A DNA stretch of 52,786 nt from Mycobacterium sp. 852002-51057_SCH5723018 (lineage in GTDB: Bacteria; Actinomycetota; Actinomycetes; Mycobacteriales; Mycobacteriaceae). Positions 46,532 to 52,786 of the stretch are shown one piece after another. How positions within the stretch are numbered: position 1 is the first letter of the stretch; every line of letters begins with the position of its first letter. The position numbers and the translations under genes are program-made. The stretch is from positions 1 to 52,786 of the forward strand of contig NZ_LZIR01000024.1 of NCBI RefSeq assembly GCF_001667035.1, written 5' to 3'. Under the pieces are notes generated by a model. That model was given only the letters and a program-made list of their open reading frames with translations, was not told the origin of the DNA and did no database searches.

Positions 46532-47686
46532 GTGACCAAGTTGGAGCCGGTGACCATCGACCCGCGCCGCCACGACGCGGTGTTGTTCGACGCCGCGGTG
46601 GACCCCCCGCAAACGCTGTCGCGACAACTGCGCGAAGTCGGCCTGCACACCGGCGTCTTCGAGCCGAGCGGCGCGACCCTGAGCGAGGCGGCGGACGGGC
46701 TGGGGGTGCGGCCGGGCCGCTGCGCCGTCGTCGCCGGCAACGCCGCGGGCGTCGTGGCCGCGCGCAGCGCCGGCTTCGCGCTGGTGGTCGGTGTCGGGGC
46801 GGCCCCCGACGCACTGCGCCGCGCCGGCGCCGACGCGGTAGTCGCCGAGCCGAGCGAAATCGCGGTGCGCACCGGGGACCGCCGGATGTCGCAGCTGCCC
46901 GACGCCGCGCAGGCGCTCGGCCTCCTGACCGCCCGGCGGCCGGCGGTGTTCTACGACTTCGACGGCACGCTGTCGGACATCGTCGACGACCCGGGCGCGG
47001 CCCGGCCGGTCGCCGGCGCAGTCGAGGCGTTGCAGGCCTTGGCCGCGCAATGCCCGGTCGCGGTGCTGTCCGGCCGCGACCTCGCCGACGTGGCACAGCG
47101 CGTCGGCGTGCCCGGCATCTGGTATGCCGGCAGCCACGGCTTCGAGCTGACCGCGCCCGACGGCACCCACCACCAGAACGAGGACGCCGCGGCGGCCATA
47201 CCGGTGCTCGAACAGGCGGCGGCCGAGCTGCGCGACGGGCTCGGACCGATCGCCGGAGTCGTGGTGGAGCACAAGCGATTCGGCGTCGCAGTGCACTACC
47301 GCAACGCGGCACGCGACCGCGTCGGCGAAGTGGCGGCGGCGGTGCGCGCGGCGGGCCGGCGCGATGCGCTGCGGGTGACCACCGGTCGAGAAGTCATCGA
47401 GCTGCGGCCGGACATGGACTGGGACAAGGGGAAAACCCTGCATTGGGTGATCGACCACCTCCGCGAGACCGATCCGGGTCCGCTGATGCCGATATACCTC
47501 GGCGACGACATCACCGACGAGGACGCGTTCGACGCGATCCAACACGACGGCGTCCCGATCCTGGTGCGCCACAACGAGGACGGTGACCGCGCCACCGCGG
47601 CCCGGTACGCTCTCGACAGCCCCACCCGGGTCGCCGAATTCACCGACCGGCTAGCACGCCAGCTGAGCAATGCCCCGGTGAATTAG
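46532..47686 (+). CDS. otsB2: Trehalose-6-phosphate phosphatase
   Basis: 384 residues, GTG at 46532 (TKLEPVTIDPRRHDAVLFD). Removes phosphate from trehalose-6-P in the OtsA-OtsB route; the Rv3372 enzyme is essential in M. tuberculosis because the intermediate is toxic. The N-terminal ~130 residues form a degenerate HAD-like domain found in mycobacterial OtsB2. The catalytic HAD domain starts at FYDFDGTLSDI (about 138-148), with VLSGRDLADV, WYAGSHGFEL, VVVEHKRFGVAVHYRNA and the metal-binding YLGDDITDEDAFD. otsA is not in the window. Starts 76 bp from divergent dnaE2. Confidence 0.94.
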   Translation: MTKLEPVTIDPRRHDAVLFDAAVDPPQTLSRQLREVGLHTGVFEPSGATLSEAADGLGVRPGRCAVVAGNAAGVVAARSAGFALVVGVGAAPDALRRAGADAVVAEPSEIAVRTGDRRMSQLPDAAQALGLLTARRPAVFYDFDGTLSDIVDDPGAARPVAGAVEALQALAAQCPVAVLSGRDLADVAQRVGVPGIWYAGSHGFELTAPDGTHHQNEDAAAAIPVLEQAAAELRDGLGPIAGVVVEHKRFGVAVHYRNAARDRVGEVAAAVRAAGRRDALRVTTGREVIELRPDMDWDKGKTLHWVIDHLRETDPGPLMPIYLGDDITDEDAFDAIQHDGVPILVRHNEDGDRATAARYALDSPTRVAEFTDRLARQLSNAPVN

Positions 47687-47746
47687 GGCGTGACTGTGCG
47701 CTGAGCGCAGGCGGCGTGTCGCCGCCCAGGATTCACACTCGACGCC
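47687..47746. terminator. Intergenic stem-loop element, copy 2 (likely terminator)
   Basis: Begins directly after the otsB2 stop. The inner hairpin is GGCGGCG, TGT, CGCCGCC (47710-47726), a perfect 7-bp stem with 3-base loop. The outer parts GTGACTGTGCGC and CACACTCGACGCC are loosely complementary. Overall order matches the element at 43101-43160. Placed between convergent otsB2 and htdY. Confidence 0.55.
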
Positions 47747-47777
47747 CCCGGCGCACAGCGATGGATATCACCGGCCG

Positions 47778-48650
47778 CTAGCCTTGCGCGTACTCCGCCG
47801 CGCCGTCGTCGAGCACCACCCGGGTGTCGGCGCCGTCGGGCCCGGAAGCCTCGGTGCGAAACACCGCCTTGCCCGGTTCGGTGCGCCAGACCAGCGTGGT
47901 CAGCGTCTCGCCGGGAAACACCGGCGAGCTGAACCGCGCGTCGATCGATGTGACGTTGGCGGCCACACCCTTACCCAACTCGGCCACCAGCGCCCGCCCC
48001 GCCACCCCATAACTGCACAGCCCGTGCAGGATCGGCTTGGGGAACCCGGCCAGCTCGCGGGCGAACCAGGGGTCGCTGTGCAGCGGGTTACGGTCGCCGG
48101 ACAGCCGATAGATCAGCGCCTGATCCTCGCGGGTGGGCAGCGCGATGCGGGCGTCGGGCTCGCGGTCCGGGAACTCCGGTGCGGCCGGACGCTGACCCGG
48201 CTGCCCGCCGAAGCCGCCCGCGCCCCGGACGACGAAGGTGGTCGACGTTTCGGCGATCAGGGCTCCCGACTCCGGGTCCGTCCCGCGACCGCGCAGCATC
48301 ACGACCGCGTTCTTGCCCTCACCCTTGTCCTGAATGTCGACGACCTCGGTGACCACCGACAGCTTTCCCGCCGCCGGCAGCGGCGCATGCAGCCGCACAC
48401 CCTGCGATCCGTGTAAAAGCATGGCCCAGTTGAACGTTCCGATCTTGCCGGCTGCGCCGAACGCCGGACAACAGATCACCGCGTAGGTGGGCAGCACCTG
48501 CTGGGTGATGTCGTGGCTGTTCTCGGTGGTGAACGACAGGTCGTCGGTCCCACAGCCGACGCCGAGGGCATACAGCAGCGTGTCCCGGTCGGTCCATTCG
48601 AACGGCATCGGCTCGGTTACCGCGCCGACAGCACTCGGGTCAATGGCCAC
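47778..48650 (-). CDS. htdY: 3-hydroxyacyl-thioester dehydratase, MaoC-like double hot-dog
   Basis: 290 residues, ATG at 48650; same length as Rv3389c. Dehydrates (3R)-hydroxyacyl thioesters in fatty-acid metabolism. The N-terminal hot-dog is degenerate (YALGVGCGTDDLSFTTENSH). The C-terminal half carries the hydratase-2 motif LIYRLSGDRNPLHSDPWFARELAGFPKPILHGLCSYG, with the catalytic Asp and His. In M. tuberculosis some 15 genes lie between otsB2 and htdY; here they are directly neighbouring. Confidence 0.92.
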   Translation of the reverse strand: MAIDPSAVGAVTEPMPFEWTDRDTLLYALGVGCGTDDLSFTTENSHDITQQVLPTYAVICCPAFGAAGKIGTFNWAMLLHGSQGVRLHAPLPAAGKLSVVTEVVDIQDKGEGKNAVVMLRGRGTDPESGALIAETSTTFVVRGAGGFGGQPGQRPAAPEFPDREPDARIALPTREDQALIYRLSGDRNPLHSDPWFARELAGFPKPILHGLCSYGVAGRALVAELGKGVAANVTSIDARFSSPVFPGETLTTLVWRTEPGKAVFRTEASGPDGADTRVVLDDGAAEYAQG

Positions 48651-48732
48651 GCGAGTCTCCTTTCAGGCTTTTTTGCCACCTAACCATCGCAAACCCTTCC
48701 CACCGGCACCATCGGCAGGGCAGGCTAACGCC

Positions 48733-49437
48733 ATGCGCAAGGGGAGCATGGTCTGGAAGGCGGCGGTGGTGCTCGCCGCAACGCTAATCGTCGGCGCGTG
48801 CGGCGGAACACCGCAGCAGCGCAGCATCACGTTGACGTTCGTCCGGCACGCGGAGTCGGAGGCCAACGCGAGCGGGATCATCGACACCGAGGTGCCCGGG
48901 CCGGGCCTGAGCCCAGAGGGCAAAGAGCAGGCCGCACAGGCGGCCCGCCAACTCGCCCACAACAACTACGACGCCGTCTACGCCTCCACCATGGTGCGGA
49001 CCCAGCAGACCGCCGCGCCGCTGGCCTCCGAACTGCACAAGCAGGTCGAGGTGCTGCAGGGCATCCAGGAGATCAAGGCCGGCTGGTTCGAAGGGAAGCC
49101 GGTCAAGGAGGAGAACGCCACCTATCTGCTGGCGCCGGCGGACTGGATCAACGGCGACCTGCAGGACGCCATCCCCGGCTCGGTCAGCGGCAAGGAGTTC
49201 AACGACCGCTTCACCGCGGCCGTACAGAAGGTCTACGACAACGGGAAGCACGACCCGGTGGTGTTCTCGCACAAGTTCGCGATCGAGTACTGGACCATGC
49301 TGAACGCGAAGAACGCCAAGACCAGCCTGCTGACCAGCCACCCGCTGCCCAACGTCGGCCGCGTGGTGCTCACCGGCAACCCGATGAACGGCTGGACGCT
49401 GGTGGAGTGGGACGGCATCCGTAACTTCGCCGGTTGA
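48733..49437 (+). CDS. lpqD: Lipoprotein of the histidine phosphatase family
   Basis: 234 residues, ATG 48733. Signal peptide with lipobox IVGAC and acylated Cys23, so it is membrane-anchored outside the cell. Phosphoglycerate-mutase-like fold: TLTFVRHAESEAN (catalytic His39), LSPEGKEQAAQAARQL, YDAVYASTMVRTQQTA (second Arg), IQEIKAGWFEGKP. The C-terminal His motif normally reads VSHG; here it is VFSHKFAIEYW. Matches Rv3390. Substrate unknown. Followed by a small convergent gene. Confidence 0.9.
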   Translation: MRKGSMVWKAAVVLAATLIVGACGGTPQQRSITLTFVRHAESEANASGIIDTEVPGPGLSPEGKEQAAQAARQLAHNNYDAVYASTMVRTQQTAAPLASELHKQVEVLQGIQEIKAGWFEGKPVKEENATYLLAPADWINGDLQDAIPGSVSGKEFNDRFTAAVQKVYDNGKHDPVVFSHKFAIEYWTMLNAKNAKTSLLTSHPLPNVGRVVLTGNPMNGWTLVEWDGIRNFAG

Positions 49438-49469
49438 TCGCTCCGCGCGGACGATCACCCCTCGGCGAA

Positions 49470-49775
49470 TCAGTTGCCTTTCCGCCATTCTCGGCGCGCG
49501 CGCATATCCTCTTCATACGCTTGGGCTTCCGCCGCCATCTGCCGGTAAGCCGCCGCGGTGTCGGGACTGCTGAACTGTTCCCCCAACTCGGCGGCGAGCA
49601 GCCGGATCAACTCCATCACGAACTGCAGGGACCGTCCGCTGTTCAGCGCGTCGTTGATCGAGTTGATCATGTCCTGGAACTGCAAGTCGCTGTTGGCGGC
49701 GGCGCCAAGCGCGAGCGTGACAGCGGCACGACGGGTGTCGTCGGGCCAGATGGATTCGTTGTGCGGTGGTTTCAT
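49470..49775 (-). CDS. Small hypothetical protein
   Basis: 101 residues, ATG at 49775 (MKPPHNESIWPDDTRRAAV). Mostly helical and polar: LGAAANSDLQFQDMINSINDALNSGRSLQFVMELIRLLAAELGEQF, then AAAYRQMAAEAQAYEEDMRARREWRKG, which resembles a short amphipathic helix or coiled coil. No membrane segment or known motif. A longer frame upstream (through 49800) lacks a clear start. Convergent with lpqD, 32 bp away. Function unknown; composition and helix periodicity argue for a real gene. Confidence 0.55.
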   Translation of the reverse strand: MKPPHNESIWPDDTRRAAVTLALGAAANSDLQFQDMINSINDALNSGRSLQFVMELIRLLAAELGEQFSSPDTAAAYRQMAAEAQAYEEDMRARREWRKGN

Positions 49776-49877
49776 GTCACTGTCTCGATAGCCGTTCTCA
49801 TGATTGTGCTCCGCGCGCAAGACTTCAGCCTGTTCCCCGGTTGACGTTTGCGGCCACCAGCCGCCACGATGGCTTGC

Positions 49878-51890
49878 ATGCGGTATGTCGTTACCGGCGG
49901 TACCGGGTTTATCGGTCGTCGCGTCGTTTCTCGCCTGCTCGAAACCCGGCCGGACGCCCTGGTCTGGGTGCTGGTCCGGCGCCGGTCGCTGGGCCGCTTC
50001 GAACGCCTCGCCGCCGACTGGGGTGAACGTGCGAAGCCGCTGGTCGGCGAGCTGCCCGAGCTCGAGCTGACCGACGAGACCCTCGCCGAGCTGGGCCCCG
50101 TCGACCACGTCGTGCACTGCGCGGCGATCTACGACATCACCGCGGGGGAGGCCGAGCAGCGAGCCGCCAACGTCGAGGGGACCCGCGCGGTGATCGGGCT
50201 GGCGCGGCAGCTGGGCGCCACACTGCACCACGTCTCGTCGATCGCCGTGGCGGGCGACTTTCCCGGCGAGTACACCGAGGACGACTTCGACGTCGGCCAG
50301 CAGCTGCCGACCCCGTACCACCGAACGAAGTTCGAGGCCGAGTCGCTGGTGCGCTCGGCGCCCGGGCTGCGCTACCGCGTCTACCGCCCCGCGGTGGTGG
50401 TGGGCGATTCGCGCACCGGCGAGATGGACAAGATCGACGGGCCGTACTACTTCTTCGCAATATTGTCGATGCTGGCTGTACTGCCCAAATTGACCCCGAT
50501 CCTGCTGCCCGACACCGGGCGCACCAACATCGTCCCGGTCGACTACGTCGTCGACGCGCTCGTGTCGCTCATGCATGCCGAGGGGCGCGACGGGCAAACG
50601 TTCCACCTCACCGCACCGAAAACCATTGGGCTGCGCGGCATTTACCGCGGCGTGGCCAAAGCGGCCGGGCTGCCGCCGCTGCGCGGGTCGTTGCCGGCTT
50701 CGGTGGCCGCGCCGGTGCTCAAGGTGCGCGGGCGCGCCAAGGTGCTGCGCAACATGGCGGCCACCCAGCTGGGCATCCCCGCCGAGATCTTCGACGTGGT
50801 CGACCTCAAGCCCACGTTCGCCAGCGACCACACCCGGGAAGCGCTGCGCGGCACGAACATTGAGGTCCCGGAGTTCGCCGCCTATGCGCCCAAGCTGTGG
50901 CGGTACTGGGCCGAGCACCTGGACCCCGATCGGGCCCGCCGAAGCGATCCGAAGCATCCGCTGCAGGGCCGGCACGTGATCATCACCGGCGCGTCCAGCG
51001 GCATCGGCCGGGCGTCGGCGATCGCGGTCGCGGAGAAGGGCGCGACGGTGTTCGCGCTGGCCCGCAACGCCGACGCGCTGGATCAACTGGTGGCCGAGAT
51101 CCGCGCGGGCGGCGGGCAGGCGCACGCGTTCAGCTGCGACGTCACCGATTCGGTGTCGGTGGAGCACACCGTCAAGGACATCCTGGGCCGCTTCGACCAC
51201 GTCGACTACCTGGTCAACAACGCCGGCCGGTCGATCCGCCGCTCGGTGGTCAACTCCACCGACCGGCTGCACGACTACGAACGGGTGATGGCGGTCAACT
51301 ACTTCGGCGCCGTGCGGATGGTGCTGGCGCTGCTGCCGCACTGGCGCGAGCGGCGGTTCGGTCACGTGGTCAACGTCTCGAGCGCCGGCGTGCAAGCCCG
51401 CAATCCGAAATACAGCTCGTACCTGCCCACCAAGGCGGCGCTGGACGCGTTCGCCGACGTCGTCGGGTCGGAGACGCTGTCCGACCACATCACCTTCACC
51501 AACATCCACATGCCGCTGGTCCGCACGCCCATGATCGCGCCGTCGCACCGGCTCAACCCGGTCCCCGCGATCAGCCCCGAACGCGCGGCGGCGATGGTGG
51601 TGCGCGGCCTGGTCGACAAGCCGGCGCGCATCGACACCCCGCTGGGCACGCTCGCCGAAGCCGGCAACTACTTCGCGCCGCGGACCTCGCGGCGCATCCT
51701 GCACCAGCTCTACCTGGGCTACCCGGATTCGGCCGCCGCCCGCGGGCTGGCCCCCGAGACCACGGCACCAACAAAGGTGGCGTGGCCGAAACGCCGCCCG
51801 AAGCGCCCGGTCCGCGCCGTCGCGGGCGGCCTGCGCACGCCCCGACCGGTCAAACGACTGGCGCGCCTGGTCCCCGGCGTGCATTGGTAG
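49878..51890 (+). CDS. acrA1: Fatty acyl-CoA reductase, two-domain (extended SDR plus SDR)
   Basis: 670 residues, ATG 49878 (MRYVVTGGTGFIGRR). An ATG three codons earlier is possible. Domain 1 (about 1-350) is an extended SDR/thioester-reductase-like fold with GGTGFIG, HHVSSIAVAGD and the YHRTKFEAE active-site YxxxK. Domain 2 (about 370-610) is a classical SDR with ITGASSGIGRA, NNAGRS, NVSSAGVQ and YSSYLPTKAALDAF (YxxxK). The C-terminus is basic (KRRPKRPVRAVAGG). Corresponds to Rv3391, which reduces long-chain acyl-CoA to aldehyde/alcohol for wax-type lipids. Possible promoter TTGACG at 49841 with a near-leaderless start. Confidence 0.92.
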   Translation: MRYVVTGGTGFIGRRVVSRLLETRPDALVWVLVRRRSLGRFERLAADWGERAKPLVGELPELELTDETLAELGPVDHVVHCAAIYDITAGEAEQRAANVEGTRAVIGLARQLGATLHHVSSIAVAGDFPGEYTEDDFDVGQQLPTPYHRTKFEAESLVRSAPGLRYRVYRPAVVVGDSRTGEMDKIDGPYYFFAILSMLAVLPKLTPILLPDTGRTNIVPVDYVVDALVSLMHAEGRDGQTFHLTAPKTIGLRGIYRGVAKAAGLPPLRGSLPASVAAPVLKVRGRAKVLRNMAATQLGIPAEIFDVVDLKPTFASDHTREALRGTNIEVPEFAAYAPKLWRYWAEHLDPDRARRSDPKHPLQGRHVIITGASSGIGRASAIAVAEKGATVFALARNADALDQLVAEIRAGGGQAHAFSCDVTDSVSVEHTVKDILGRFDHVDYLVNNAGRSIRRSVVNSTDRLHDYERVMAVNYFGAVRMVLALLPHWRERRFGHVVNVSSAGVQARNPKYSSYLPTKAALDAFADVVGSETLSDHITFTNIHMPLVRTPMIAPSHRLNPVPAISPERAAAMVVRGLVDKPARIDTPLGTLAEAGNYFAPRTSRRILHQLYLGYPDSAAARGLAPETTAPTKVAWPKRRPKRPVRAVAGGLRTPRPVKRLARLVPGVHW

Positions 51891-51936
51891 CCGGCCGCGT
51901 TTCGCCGGCACCGGATTGCGGTATTCCGGCGCCGTG

Positions 51937-52671
51937 ATGCCCTGCGACGAGCGGACGGACGCCGACCCGGTGGCCGCCGCGACCCGGCTGCTCACCACGA
52001 CGGGCGCCGCCCTGATGCCCGCGCTGGACGTGACCCGCAGCCTTCGGGTGGGTCGGGAGGAATGGACCCGGTTCGCCCGGCACTGGCGACATCTGGCGCC
52101 GGACCGCTACGCGGCGGAGCTGGGGGTGCAGCGCCTGCGCCGGTACGGCCAGTACGCGGTGCGCGACGGGGTCGCGCGGCGGGTGCCCATCGGCGTCTTC
52201 GCGCAGCCGCAGGACTCCAACCCGCTCTACGTCGGCAGGGATCGCCAGTTCGAACCGCTGACCGACGCGTTCGACGGAGATCCCCTGCTGCACAGTGTGA
52301 TCCGACTGCTGGCCGGGATGGCGGCGGCCCTCGACGACGTCGACGAGTGGAACGTCAAGGTGCACCCCTTCCGCATCCGGTCCGCGGCCGACGCGGACGG
52401 GCGCCCCACGCCCGAAGGCATGCACCGCGACGGCGTCACCCTGGTCACCTCGCTGCTGATCGGGCGGCGCAACGCCATCGGCGGCGAGAGCACCGTGTGT
52501 GACCTGACCGGTCGGCAACTGCTGAAAGCGACGCTGGCCGAGCCCGGCACGCTGATGCTGGGCGACGACCGTCGCACCGTGCACGGCGTCTCGCCGATCC
52601 GGCCGATCGACGGCTCCGGGCCGGCGCAGCGCGACGTCCTGGTGATCACCTTCGCCTCGGCGTGGCCGTGA
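51937..52671 (+). CDS. 2-oxoglutarate/Fe(II)-dependent dioxygenase (2OG-Fe_Oxy_2 family)
   Basis: 244 residues from ATG 51937; GTG 51934 and TTG 51916 are alternatives. N-terminal helices are followed by RRYGQYAVRDGV, FAQPQDSNPLYVGRDRQFEPL, WNVKVHPFRI and the metal motif MHRDGVTLV (His163, Asp165). The distal ligand is in RRTVHGVSP (His216), completing the 2-His-1-Asp facial triad; RD in RDVLVITFA is the 2-oxoglutarate side. This is the PF10014 family, which includes free-amino-acid hydroxylases such as the Bacillus isoleucine dioxygenase. Substrate unknown. In M. tuberculosis acrA1 is followed by cmaA1 on the other strand, so this gene is an insertion. Confidence 0.85.
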   Translation: MPCDERTDADPVAAATRLLTTTGAALMPALDVTRSLRVGREEWTRFARHWRHLAPDRYAAELGVQRLRRYGQYAVRDGVARRVPIGVFAQPQDSNPLYVGRDRQFEPLTDAFDGDPLLHSVIRLLAGMAAALDDVDEWNVKVHPFRIRSAADADGRPTPEGMHRDGVTLVTSLLIGRRNAIGGESTVCDLTGRQLLKATLAEPGTLMLGDDRRTVHGVSPIRPIDGSGPAQRDVLVITFASAWP

Positions 52672-52786
52672 ACCCCGTCTTCGGGGGGGGGGGCCGCCGC
52701 CGCGGCGGCCCGCGGGGGGGGTGTTTAGTGGAGGGGGCGCGCGCGCGCGGCGGCGGGGGGGGGCGGGGCGGCGGCGGGGGGCGTCC
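52672..52786. other. G-run, low-complexity end of window (probable contig-end artefact)
   Basis: After the stop codon comes an 11-G run (52683-52693), a hairpin GGGCCGCC-GCCGC-GGCGGCCC (52691-52711), and then ~70 bases almost purely G and C with several G runs and a CG dinucleotide tract. The hairpin could be a genuine terminator. The rest does not look like mycobacterial sequence and is more like low-quality contig-end base calls. Confidence 0.6.

Noticed and set aside
44023..47586. 1187-codon plus-strand frame opposite dnaE2 and overlapping otsB2
   Set aside because: His/Arg/Gln-rich antisense composition; dnaE2 and otsB2 explain both strands.
49470..51998. 842-codon minus-strand frame opposite acrA1
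   Set aside because: Antisense of acrA1; only its last 101 codons, after acrA1's start, look like a real small protein.

Overview
The window is high-GC actinobacterial DNA that reads as the chromosome of a slow-growing Mycobacterium, most like the M. avium group. The evidence is gene order. From about 2 kb to 52 kb the genes follow M. tuberculosis Rv3313c to Rv3391: add, deoA, cdd, sdhCDAB, sigJ, dacB1, sugI, nagA, trpS, icd1, metZ-metX, folD, the mfpA conservon, trmL/spoU, dnaE2, otsB2, htdY, lpqD and acrA1. Species assignment and locus comparisons come from memory of these proteins, not from a search.

Layout. 1-1.9 kb: the start of a von Willebrand A (VWA) membrane protein, a cupin dioxygenase-like gene with its own strong promoter, and a GlsB-type membrane protein. 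1.96-4.74 kb: a tightly overlapping nucleoside-salvage operon (cdd-deoA-add, minus strand). 4.9-8.4 kb: the succinate dehydrogenase operon sdhCDAB. 8.4-12.9 kb: an accessory patch with a disordered hypothetical protein, a carboxymuconolactone-decarboxylase-like gene carrying an in-frame 4 x 54 bp tandem repeat, sigJ (an ECF41 sigma factor), a duplicated 57 bp repeat and an aminotransferase. 13-16.7 kb: dacB1-sugI-nagA, linked to cell wall and aminosugar. 16.7-23.2 kb: a BrkB-type membrane protein, trpS, an alpha/beta hydrolase, and two unrelated isocitrate dehydrogenases side by side. 23.4-27 kb: a SAM-IV riboswitch controlling metZ-metX, followed by a methyltransferase. 27-30.2 kb: a 13E12-family HNH protein, a broken VOC gene and a flavoprotein oxidase. 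30.4-36.1 kb: a DUF732 secreted protein, folD, an old-yellow-enzyme homologue and an FHA-ABC exporter. 36.2-41 kb: the five-gene conservon histidine kinase-roadblock-DUF742-GTPase-MfpA, preceded by a candidate leader ORF with a hairpin. 41-47.7 kb: trmL, a YCII protein, a nitroreductase, a PPOX-fold protein, dnaE2 with a LexA box, and otsB2. 47.8-52.7 kb: htdY, lpqD, a small hypothetical protein, acrA1 and a 2OG-Fe(II) dioxygenase. The last ~100 bases are G-run-rich sequence that looks like a contig-end artefact.

Most genes are housekeeping. The accessory signals cluster at junctions where M. tuberculosis carries PE/PPE genes, toxin-antitoxin pairs or insertion sequences. Here those junctions hold short tandem repeats, a 13E12 protein, a pseudogene or extra enzymes. 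The most informative regulatory observations are four: an ECF41-type promoter (CGTCACA-N16-CGTC) in front of the decarboxylase gene next to sigJ; one 54-56 bp repeat unit used once as coding sequence and once as intergenic DNA; the leader ORF and hairpin before the conservon kinase; and the promoter/operator architecture of the cupin gene.
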